From: Bacteroidales bacterium UBA3623
GTDB taxonomy: Bacteria > Bacteroidota > Bacteroidia > Bacteroidales > UBA932
Assembly (NCBI GenBank): GCA_002373715.1
Contig: DFLI01000107.1
Span: forward strand, 1-13,565
Direction of reading: 5' to 3'
Length of the DNA: 13,565 nt
The position numbers were made by a program, and so were the translations under genes. Of this stretch, positions 6,825 to 12,870 are shown one piece after another; the stretch's first letter is position 1, and each line of letters starts with the position of its first letter. The notes under the pieces are model-generated. The model searched no databases and was not told the DNA's origin. It saw only the letters and a program-made list of their open reading frames with translations.

Positions 6825-7850
6825 ATGATTTCCTTTACCTGCGACTACAACGAGGGCGCCCATCCGGCCATTCTGGAGCGCCTCGTTGCCACTAACTTCG
6901 TTCAGGAACCCGGTTACGGGGCAGACAGCTTCACTGCATCGGCCAGGGCCCGCATTTGCGAAGCCATCGGCCATCCTGAAGCCCAGGTTTTTTTCCTTAC
7001 CGGCGGCACTCAGACCAATTCCACCGTCATTGCTACCATGCTCAGAGATTATCAGGGCGTAGTGGCGGCTGCCACGGGGCACATTGCCGTGCACGAGGCG
7101 GGGGCAGTGGAGTATACCGGCCATAAAGTGCTCACCATTCCCCAGCATCAGGGAAAGATGTGCGCCTCCGAGCTGAAGGCCTTCTTGGAAGGCTTTTATG
7201 CCGACGGCTCCTTCGACCACATGGTGTTCCCCGGCATGGTGTACATCTCATTCCCCACGGAGTATGGTACCCTTTATTCCAAGGAAGAATTATCGGCCAT
7301 TTATGCCGTTTGCCGGGAGTATTCCCTGCCGCTGTTTGTGGACGGTGCCCGGCTGGGGTATGGTCTCATGAGCCCGGCCTGTGACCTTTCCCTGAAGGAT
7401 TTGGCCGGCCTTTGCGATGTGTTCACCATCGGCGGAACCAAGGTGGGTGCCCTTTGCGGAGAGGCCGTGGTCTTCCCTTCCGGAAAGGCTCCGGAGCACT
7501 TCTTCACCATGGTTAAGCAGCACGGTGCCCTTTTGGCAAAGGGCCGATTGACAGGAATTCAGTTTGATACGCTTTTCACCGACGGGCTGTACCTGAAGAT
7601 TGCCAAGGGAGCCATAGACCTGGCCATGCAGCTGAAAGCCATGTTTGTGGCCAAGGGTTACGAACTCTTCCTGGATTCGCCTACCAATCAGCAGTTTATC
7701 CTCCTTACGCCGGAGGCCATGGAGCGCTTGGAAGGCAAAGTGGCCTACGAGATTTGGGAGCGTCTGGCCGATGGCCGTGCCGTCACCCGCTTTGCCACCA
7801 GCTGGGCCACAACGCCCCAGCAAATAGCCCAATTGGAAGAGATTCTGTAG
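6825..7850 (+). CDS. threonine aldolase-like PLP-dependent lyase
   Basis: A 341-residue fold-type I pyridoxal-phosphate enzyme of the beta-eliminating lyase/threonine aldolase family. The known reaction of that family is cleavage of L-threonine or allo-threonine to glycine and acetaldehyde. The PLP lysine is Lys206 in FTIGGTKVGALCGEA, and Asp173 in VDGARLGYG should contact the cofactor's pyridine nitrogen. His86, in GHIAVHEAGA, is placed to stack on the ring. FFLTGGTQTN at about residues 55-64 is the phosphate-binding turn. The opening FTCDYNEGAHPAIL resembles the subgroup starting with an SDN--GAHP pattern rather than the classical DTVTRP type, so exact substrate preference is uncertain. It starts 3 bases after the exonuclease III stop. 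The pairing with a repair gene is probably a shared transcript without a shared pathway. Confidence 0.88.
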   Translation: MISFTCDYNEGAHPAILERLVATNFVQEPGYGADSFTASARARICEAIGHPEAQVFFLTGGTQTNSTVIATMLRDYQGVVAAATGHIAVHEAGAVEYTGHKVLTIPQHQGKMCASELKAFLEGFYADGSFDHMVFPGMVYISFPTEYGTLYSKEELSAIYAVCREYSLPLFVDGARLGYGLMSPACDLSLKDLAGLCDVFTIGGTKVGALCGEAVVFPSGKAPEHFFTMVKQHGALLAKGRLTGIQFDTLFTDGLYLKIAKGAIDLAMQLKAMFVAKGYELFLDSPTNQQFILLTPEAMERLEGKVAYEIWERLADGRAVTRFATSWATTPQQIAQLEEIL

Positions 7851-7861
7851 CTCAGGGGAGT

Positions 7862-7889
7862 CGAAGATAAGAAAAAATGATTATCTTCG
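7862..7889. promoter_or_regulatory. 9-bp inverted repeat overlapping a -7-like box
   Basis: CGAAGATAA (7862-7870) and TTATCTTCG (7881-7889) form a perfect 9-bp inverted repeat around a 10-base A-rich centre. The right arm contains TATCTTCG (7882-7889), one base off the TAnnTTTG consensus, 24 bases before the ATG at 7913. It could be the promoter of the panE-like gene with an operator-like dyad, or a weak transcript hairpin after the aldolase gene. No -33 box is evident. A second, smaller dyad, AGGGT-AATTA-ACCCT, lies at 7891-7905. Confidence 0.5.
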
Positions 7890-7912
7890 TAGGGTAATTA
7901 ACCCTTACTCCT

Positions 7913-8917
7913 ATGAGAGCAGCCATCTTTGGAGCCGGTTCCATGGGAACCATCCTGGGTGCGTATATCACCCATGCAGGCGGCCAGATAGACCTCATTA
8001 ACCACGATCGGGCCCACATCGAAGCCTTGAAGGACGACGGTGCGCGCATAGTGGGAACTGTGGACTTTACGCAGCCCGTAACGGCCCTCCTCCCGGAGGA
8101 AATGACCGGCAAATACGACATCATTATTCTCCTTACCAAACAACAGCATAACCGGGAAGTCTGTACTTTCCTGAAAGATTATCTGGCCGATGACGGCGTG
8201 CTGGTCACCCTCCAGAACGGCCTGCCGGAAGACGGCATTGCAGAGGTCATCGGGGAAGACCGTGTGCTGGGCTGCATTGTAGCCTGGGGCGCCACCATGC
8301 TGGGTCCCGGCCTTTGCGAACTCACCAGTTCGCCGGACAGCCTCACCTTCTCCCTGGGCCGCGTAGGCACCAAGCCGCACAAGTACATGGCCGATGTAAA
8401 GGACCTGCTGGAGCTGATGGGCCCCGTTACCATCAAGCACAATTTCATAGGCATGCGCTGGAGCAAACTGCTCATCAACTCGGCCTTCTCGGGCATGAGT
8501 ACGGTGCTGGGCTGCACCTTCGGGGAAGCCGCCAAGAACCATCAGAGCCGCCGCCTGGTACTGGGCCTTATCAAAGAGTGCATAGACGTGTGCGCCGCCG
8601 CCAATATCAAGATTGAGCCGGTGCAGGGCAAGGATGCCGTGAAGTATTTCAATTACAAAGGCCCCATCAAGAAGAGTTTTGCCTTTGCCATCCTACCCTT
8701 CGCCATCCGCAAGCACGCCCTCCTGAAGGCCAGTATGCTGCAGGATATTGAGCACGGCAAGAAGACGGAGGTGGAGGCCCTGAACGGCGCCATTGCCAAC
8801 TTCGGCCGCAAGTTTGGCGTTCCCACGCCCCTCAATGAAAAAGTTACCGCCCTCATCCATGAGATTGAGGACGGCAAACTGAAGCCTTCTTTCGAGAACC
8901 TAAAGTTCTTCGTTTAG
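7913..8917 (+). CDS. panE: ketopantoate reductase-family protein (2-dehydropantoate 2-reductase)
   Basis: A 334-residue NADP-dependent reductase of the ApbA/PanE family. The family enzyme reduces 2-dehydropantoate to D-pantoate in the pantothenate/CoA pathway. The N-terminal Rossmann fold shows GAGSMG at residues 7-12, followed by VTLQNGLPED and GCIVAWGATM as in the family. The catalytic lysine is Lys185 in MRWSKLLINSAFSG, with Asn189 at the usual spacing. The C-terminal helical domain contains KKTEVEALNGAIANFGRKFGVPTPLNEKV, the conserved region with the substrate-binding Glu. All key residues are present, but PanE paralogues acting on other 2-oxo acids exist, and no other pantothenate gene lies nearby to support the role. 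The ATG follows a promoter-like dyad. The stop codon overlaps the convergent ssb stop by 3 bases. Confidence 0.85.
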   Translation: MRAAIFGAGSMGTILGAYITHAGGQIDLINHDRAHIEALKDDGARIVGTVDFTQPVTALLPEEMTGKYDIIILLTKQQHNREVCTFLKDYLADDGVLVTLQNGLPEDGIAEVIGEDRVLGCIVAWGATMLGPGLCELTSSPDSLTFSLGRVGTKPHKYMADVKDLLELMGPVTIKHNFIGMRWSKLLINSAFSGMSTVLGCTFGEAAKNHQSRRLVLGLIKECIDVCAAANIKIEPVQGKDAVKYFNYKGPIKKSFAFAILPFAIRKHALLKASMLQDIEHGKKTEVEALNGAIANFGRKFGVPTPLNEKVTALIHEIEDGKLKPSFENLKFFV

Positions 8918-9426
8918 AACGGAAGATCGTCGGAGGGTTCGGCGGCGGGGAGAGGGCCCTGGTAGCCGGGGTTCACGGGTGCGGGAGCCGGCTGGGGAGC
9001 CGGAGCTGCAGCGGGCTGTGCAGGAGCATAGCCGCCCTGGTAACCGCCCTGCTGCTGGCCGCCATCCTGGCTGTCCGGGCGCTTGCCCAGCAGCTGCAGG
9101 GTGTCTGCCACCACTTCCGTAGTATAGCGCTTGGCGCCGGTCTGGTCTGTCCACTGGCGAGTGCGCAGTTTGCCTTCAATGTACACCTGGCTGCCTTTGT
9201 GGACGAATTTTTCCACTACGTCGGCGTTATTGCGCCAGACTACGATGCTGTGCCATTCGGTGTTTTCGCGGAGTTCTCCGCTGCGGTCACGATAGCGTTC
9301 CGTGGTGGCCAGGCGGAAAGAAGCCACCTTGGCGTTAGCCGACGGATTCTGGGGGTTGGATTCGAGGTAACGTACTTCGGGGTCATTGCCAACGTTACCG
9401 ATAAGCATTACTTTGTTCAGTGACAT
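8914..9426 (-). CDS. ssb: single-stranded DNA-binding protein
   Basis: SSB coats single-stranded DNA and recruits replication and repair proteins. The 170-residue protein has the standard layout. An OB-fold domain spans residues 1 to about 112 (MSLNKVMLIGNVGNDPEVRY, then TEWHSIVVWRNNADVVEKFVHKG, VYIEGKLRTRQW). A Gly/Gln/Pro/Ala-rich disordered linker runs from about 115 to 160. The acidic tip is DDLPF, the docking site for partner proteins. It is the third gene of a minus-strand block, 26 bases after aroE; the gap holds a TTTTG and a TAAATATTG but no clean promoter, so cotranscription with aroE, an own promoter, or both are possible. No terminator separates it from the convergent panE-like gene. 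Confidence 0.97.
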   Translation of the reverse strand: MSLNKVMLIGNVGNDPEVRYLESNPQNPSANAKVASFRLATTERYRDRSGELRENTEWHSIVVWRNNADVVEKFVHKGSQVYIEGKLRTRQWTDQTGAKRYTTEVVADTLQLLGKRPDSQDGGQQQGGYQGGYAPAQPAAAPAPQPAPAPVNPGYQGPLPAAEPSDDLPF

Positions 9427-9452
9427 AATAACAATATTTAAGTTGCTGCAAG

Positions 9453-10175
9453 TTACAAAACTTCTTGCATTTTTTCAAATGAAGGAGCCTCTCCGGTGAA
9501 AAGGGCATAGCCCGCGGCAGCCTGGTGCAAGAGCCAGCGTTTGCCGGAGATATAGGCGCGGCAAGGCTGGGCCGACAAGGCCGGATGCTTGTATTCGGCC
9601 TCCAGCACTACGGCGCCCTCGTATGCAAGGGCCGGCGCAGGAGCCGTTCCGGGAAGCGTATAGAGAATTAAGTCGGGCCGATAGGGACCTGCCTCGGAGA
9701 GAAGAATACCCCGGCAGCCGAAGGCCTGCGAAAGAGCTTCCACCTTGTCGGCCGACCGGCCGGCAACAGTGACGCGGCAACCCAGCCGCCGGGCGGCTAC
9801 GATAGCGGCCCGCGCAGCGCCGCCCGTGCCCACCACCAGAGCATCGGCCACGGGGAGACCCGTTTCCCGCACCGCCGCAACGATGCCGTCTACATCTGTG
9901 TTGTAGCCGCAGAGCCCATCGGCCCTTTTCACTACCAGATTCACCGCACCGCTTTCGCGGGCACCTTCCGACAGCCAGTCCACGGAGGTATAAGCGTCCT
10001 GCTTGTAGGGGGCCGTTACGTTGATGCCTTTATAATGGGCCAAAAAGGCATTCCAAGCCTCATCGAAGGTCTCAAAGTCCAACAGGTCATAGGGATAGCG
10101 TCCGTCGTAGGCGGCGGAAAACAGGGCCGGGCTCAGGGATCCGGCTATGGGATGACCAATGAGCGCGAACTTCAT
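9453..10175 (-). CDS. aroE: shikimate dehydrogenase
   Basis: AroE reduces 3-dehydroshikimate to shikimate with NADPH in the aromatic amino acid pathway. The 240-residue protein is slightly shorter than the usual ~270. The substrate-binding serines lie in SLSP (residues 13-16). Catalytic Lys58 is in NVTAPYK and catalytic Asp94 in GYNTDVDG. The nucleotide loop is GTGGAAR (116-122), followed by VAGRSADK where many members have NRT. A conserved C-terminal glutamine lies in LLHQAAAGYALFTGE. The ATG at 10175 overlaps the last 4 bases of the upstream flippase-like gene (10172-10175), implying translational coupling. The upstream partner has no obvious metabolic link. Confidence 0.95.
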   Translation of the reverse strand: MKFALIGHPIAGSLSPALFSAAYDGRYPYDLLDFETFDEAWNAFLAHYKGINVTAPYKQDAYTSVDWLSEGARESGAVNLVVKRADGLCGYNTDVDGIVAAVRETGLPVADALVVGTGGAARAAIVAARRLGCRVTVAGRSADKVEALSQAFGCRGILLSEAGPYRPDLILYTLPGTAPAPALAYEGAVVLEAEYKHPALSAQPCRAYISGKRWLLHQAAAGYALFTGEAPSFEKMQEVL

Positions 10176-11179
10176 TTCTTGCGGAAAAAGCTTTCGTGAA
10201 GGTAGGAGACTATACCGGCAAGGGCCTGGGTAATAATCTGCGATTCGTGATTGAGCGTGGCATATACCATGCCGGTGCTCATAGGGATATTCCAGAGGGT
10301 TTTGAGGGCGCCGCTCACCAGGCCGTGATAGGCACCAAAGCCGCCGGGGACGGGCACCAGAGAACTCATGGCACCTACGATGGCAAGGAATAAGGCATCT
10401 GTAATGGTAAGGGCCGAGAAAGCCTCATTGTCTTTGAGGGCCCAGAGGATACAGGCACTCATAATCCAGTACAGCAGCCAGATGAGCATGGTGAGGAGAA
10501 TGAACATCCATCCGTTTTCCATCTGGCGGAAGGTCCCCAATCCCTTTCCTATACCTTCGATGAACCCCCACGTTTTGGCCCAGACGCCCCCTTTGTGCTG
10601 CAGACGTTTGGCCAGGACAATGAAGATGGGGATGATAAGCAGAAGGGCCACCACCAGCCAGAGAAGCCCCTGGCGGGTGCCGATGGAAGCCACCAGTTCC
10701 GAAAAGAAGGAGCCGAAGGTCTTCCAGTTGAGTAAGGTGAACGTAGTGGCCAGTAGCGTCACGAACACAATGTCCCAGGCACGTTCTATCACCACCGTCC
10801 CCAGGACCTTATCGGCCGTCATAATCCTTTTTCCTTCTTCGTCCCGGGAGGAATGCTTCACGATATAGGCCAGGCGCACTATTTCTCCGGCACGGGGCAG
10901 CACAATGTTGGTGACGCTGCAAATGTTGTAGGCGTTGAAACAGGTGAGAACGGAGGTTTCTGGGTCTATGGGTTTGAGGAGCATACGCCAGCGAAGACCT
11001 CTCAGGAAAAGGGACAGCAGGCCCAGCAGCATGGAGGCAATCACGTACTCCCACCGGCACTCCTCAAGGGCCTTGGCAAATTGGCTCCAGTCTATGTCCT
11101 TCAGGCAAAAGTAAACCAGGACCGCTGCAACGGCTGTCCAGAACACATATGAAAGGATGCTCTTGGTTTTCTTCTCCAT
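10172..11179 (-). CDS. flippase-like integral membrane protein (LPG synthase TM-domain family, UPF0104)
   Basis: A 335-residue polytopic inner-membrane protein of the family defined by the transmembrane domain of MprF-type lysylphosphatidylglycerol synthases. Hydrophobic segments lie near residues 8-26, 44-62, 85-100, 130-155, 172-192, 222-245, 255-290 and 310-325. Family hallmarks are RGLRWRMLLKP after the second segment, the ICSVTNIVLPRAGEIVRLAYI motif (about 90-112), a VLGTVVIERAWD motif and the VPVPGGFGAYHGLVSGAL motif near the C-terminus. No aminoacyl-transferase domain is attached, so it is the membrane part alone; such proteins are thought to move lipids or lipid-linked substrates, but the substrate here cannot be read from sequence. 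It is first in the minus-strand block with aroE and ssb. A -7 box ends only 6 bases before the ATG. Confidence 0.9.
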   Translation of the reverse strand: MEKKTKSILSYVFWTAVAAVLVYFCLKDIDWSQFAKALEECRWEYVIASMLLGLLSLFLRGLRWRMLLKPIDPETSVLTCFNAYNICSVTNIVLPRAGEIVRLAYIVKHSSRDEEGKRIMTADKVLGTVVIERAWDIVFVTLLATTFTLLNWKTFGSFFSELVASIGTRQGLLWLVVALLLIIPIFIVLAKRLQHKGGVWAKTWGFIEGIGKGLGTFRQMENGWMFILLTMLIWLLYWIMSACILWALKDNEAFSALTITDALFLAIVGAMSSLVPVPGGFGAYHGLVSGALKTLWNIPMSTGMVYATLNHESQIITQALAGIVSYLHESFFRKK

Positions 11180-11184
11180 ACTTA

Positions 11185-11192
11185 CAAAGTTA
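11185..11192 (-). promoter_or_regulatory. -7 box of the flippase-aroE(-ssb) block
   Basis: On the minus strand TAACTTTG matches TAnnTTTG exactly and lies 6 bases before the ATG ending at 11179. In Bacteroidota, transcription starts a few bases after this box, so the transcript would be leaderless or nearly so. No matching -33 TTTG is visible at the usual distance. If the box is used, the translation start may instead lie further downstream. Confidence 0.55.
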
Positions 11193-11215
11193 GTGGAAAA
11201 TTGTCAAATTATGGC

Positions 11216-11223
11216 TAAATTTG
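11216..11223 (+). promoter_or_regulatory. -7 box of the PfkB kinase gene
   Basis: TAAATTTG fits TAnnTTTG and lies 21 bases before the ATG at 11245. It is followed at once by a dyad TGAGTT-AA-AACTCA (11224-11237) that would cover the expected transcription start. The -33 region has no clear TTTG. Together with the opposite-strand box at 11185-11192 it forms a compact divergent promoter region. Confidence 0.55.
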
Positions 11224-11244
11224 TGAGTTAAAACTCATTTCCGT

Positions 11245-12255
11245 ATGAAATCCATCCTCGGAATTGGCAACGCCCTCACCGATATCCTGGCTGTTCTCCC
11301 GGACGACAGCCTTCTGAAGAAGTTCCACCTGCCCCTGGGCAGCATGCAGCACGTGGACATGGAAACCGGAGACCGCATCTGGGAAGAGCTTAAGCAGTAC
11401 GGCGTCAAGTACGTTCCCGGCGGCAGCGCAGCCAACACCATCACCTGCACGGCCATCTTCGGCATGCCTTCCGGCTTCCTGGGCAAGATAGGAAACGACG
11501 ACCTGGGGAACCTTTTCAAGAGCACCATGGAGCAGTTTGGCGTACGCGCCCAAATGCTATATGGTACCAAGTCCAGCGGCCGCTGCATGGTGTTCATCAC
11601 CGGAGCCAACGCAGAGCGCACCTTTGCAGATTACATGGGCGCCACCCTGGAACTGGGCCCCGAAGATTTGTCCCTGGAGCAGTTCAAAGGATACGATTAT
11701 TTCCACATTGAAGGCTATCTGGTGCAGAACCAGGAACTCATCTCCAAGGCCGCACGCCTGGCCAAGGAAGCAGGCTGTATCATTTCCATAGACATGGCCT
11801 CCTACAATGTGGTGGATTCAAACCTGGCCTTCTTCCACAATCTGGTAGAGAATTATGTAGACATTGTTTTCGCCAACGAAACTGAGGCCAAGGCATACAC
11901 CAAGAAAGAGCCGCAGGAAGCCATAGTAGAACTGTCCAAGCACTGCAAAATTGCCGTGGTGAAAGTGGGTAAGGCCGGTTCCATGATCAAGAGCGGAAAC
12001 GAGTATCACTTCATAGAGCCCTGGCCCGCCACGCCCATCGACGCCACCGGCGCCGGAGACACCTATGCCGCGGGCTTCCTCTATGCCCATTCCCTGGGCA
12101 TGCCGCTCAAGGTGTGCGGAGAGATAGGTTCCATCATTGCCGCCAAGGTAGTGGAGGTCATCGGCACCAAGATTGACATCCCCCGCTGGCGCACGGCCAA
12201 AGAAGAAATCAAGGCCCTCATTGCCGCTAACACCCCCGCCTACACAGACCGATGA
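11245..12255 (+). CDS. PfkB-family carbohydrate/nucleoside kinase, adenosine kinase-like
   Basis: A 336-residue cytoplasmic kinase of the ribokinase/PfkB family, which phosphorylates sugars or nucleosides with ATP. The N-terminal family signature is VPGGSAANT with Gly59-Gly60. The C-terminal signature DATGAGDTYAAGF holds the anion-hole GAG and catalytic base Asp272. VFANETEAKAY at about residues 211-221 matches the conserved segment before the nucleotide site. The opening ILGIGNALTDILA and the HLPLGSMQHVD stretch resemble bacterial proteins annotated as adenosine kinase or sugar kinase; the substrate is not certain. Its stop overlaps the next ATG (ATGA, 12252-12255), so the two products are probably made together. 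Confidence 0.9.
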   Translation: MKSILGIGNALTDILAVLPDDSLLKKFHLPLGSMQHVDMETGDRIWEELKQYGVKYVPGGSAANTITCTAIFGMPSGFLGKIGNDDLGNLFKSTMEQFGVRAQMLYGTKSSGRCMVFITGANAERTFADYMGATLELGPEDLSLEQFKGYDYFHIEGYLVQNQELISKAARLAKEAGCIISIDMASYNVVDSNLAFFHNLVENYVDIVFANETEAKAYTKKEPQEAIVELSKHCKIAVVKVGKAGSMIKSGNEYHFIEPWPATPIDATGAGDTYAAGFLYAHSLGMPLKVCGEIGSIIAAKVVEVIGTKIDIPRWRTAKEEIKALIAANTPAYTDR

Positions 12256-12725
12256 AAAAGTATCTCTGGGTTTTCCTCATTTCCATGGTTCCGCTCATCG
12301 AGATTCGCGGAGCCATCCCCTACGCCGTGGGCATGGGCCTTCCCCTGGTCCCGTCCATCATTGTGGCCGTTATTGGCAATATGATTCCCGTTCCCTTCAT
12401 TTACCTCTTTGCCCGCAAGGTGCTGGAGTGGGGAAAGGATAAGAAATATATCGGCGGCTTCTTCACCTGGTGCCTCCAGAAAGGCGAAAAGGGTGGCCGA
12501 AAGCTGGAAGCCAAAGCCGGTCGGGGCCTTTACTGGGCCCTCTTCCTCTTCGTGGGCATTCCGCTGCCCGGCACCGGCGCCTGGACAGGCATGCTGGCCG
12601 CCAGCATCCTGGACATGGACTTCAAGAAAAGCACCCTGGCCGTGTTAGGAGGCGTACTGCTGGCCGGCGCCATCCTCCTGGTTCTGTCCCTGGGAGTGGT
12701 GGGCGCTGTAGATTTAGCGAAATAG
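12252..12725 (+). CDS. small multidrug export-type membrane protein (COG2426 / Sm_multidrug_ex family)
   Basis: A 157-residue inner-membrane protein. The opening FLISMVPLIEIRGAIPYAVGMG has the P-xE-RG-IP motif typical of the family, and a second signature, GIPLPGTGAWTGMLAAS, lies at about residues 101-117. Hydrophobic segments lie near 4-28, 32-54, 93-118 and 125-152, around a basic cytoplasmic-type loop (KGEKGGRKLEAKAGRG, about 77-92). The family is annotated as putative small multidrug export proteins, but its transport role is poorly supported. The two P-G half motifs recall the re-entrant hairpins of DedA-like proteins; that is an inference. The ATG overlaps the kinase stop. A strong terminator follows 28 bases after the stop. 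Confidence 0.85.
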   Translation: MKKYLWVFLISMVPLIEIRGAIPYAVGMGLPLVPSIIVAVIGNMIPVPFIYLFARKVLEWGKDKKYIGGFFTWCLQKGEKGGRKLEAKAGRGLYWALFLFVGIPLPGTGAWTGMLAASILDMDFKKSTLAVLGGVLLAGAILLVLSLGVVGAVDLAK

Positions 12726-12740
12726 CCTACCGTCGGCAGA

Positions 12741-12820
12741 CGGACACCAAAACGCCGCTCCGGTGTCGGAGCGGCTGTTTTTTGTCCTTGCGGGCACGGT
12801 TGGACAGGTTTTGGTGTCCG
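12741..12820. repeat. 13-bp perfect inverted repeat enclosing the terminator
   Basis: CGGACACCAAAAC at 12741-12753 is exactly complementary to GTTTTGGTGTCCG at 12808-12820, with 54 bases between. The left arm directly abuts the terminator stem. The right arm contains the TTTG -33 box of lysS. In RNA the arms could pair only in transcripts that read through the terminator; in DNA they could act as paired binding sites. Confidence 0.8.
12754..12783 (+). terminator. intrinsic terminator after the kinase-membrane protein pair
   Basis: A perfect 8-bp GC-rich stem (GCCGCTCC 12754-12761 with GGAGCGGC 12768-12775) closes a 6-base loop and is followed by TG and six T residues (12778-12783). It is nested inside a 13-bp inverted repeat (12741-12753 and 12808-12820). 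Confidence 0.93.
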
Positions 12821-12840
12821 GAATAATTTCAGTATCTTTG
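12810..12840 (+). promoter_or_regulatory. lysS promoter
   Basis: TTTG at 12810-12813 and TATCTTTG at 12833-12840 are separated by 19 bases, matching the Bacteroidota promoter architecture (-33 TTTG, -7 TAnnTTTG). The box ends 30 bases before the lysS ATG, giving a leader of about 25 bases. This is the best-formed promoter in the window. Confidence 0.85.
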
Positions 12841-12870
12841 CAAGTTCAAAGAAAGACAGTAGTATTATTT

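Noticed and set aside
6462..7220. 252-codon minus-strand open frame across the xth/aldolase junction
   Set aside because: It spans two well-supported plus-strand genes and has no recognisable domain.
9427..9452. Clean Bacteroidota promoter for ssb
   Set aside because: Minus-strand TTTTG and TAAATATTG are near, but the box has an extra base and the spacing is about 15 rather than 19-21.
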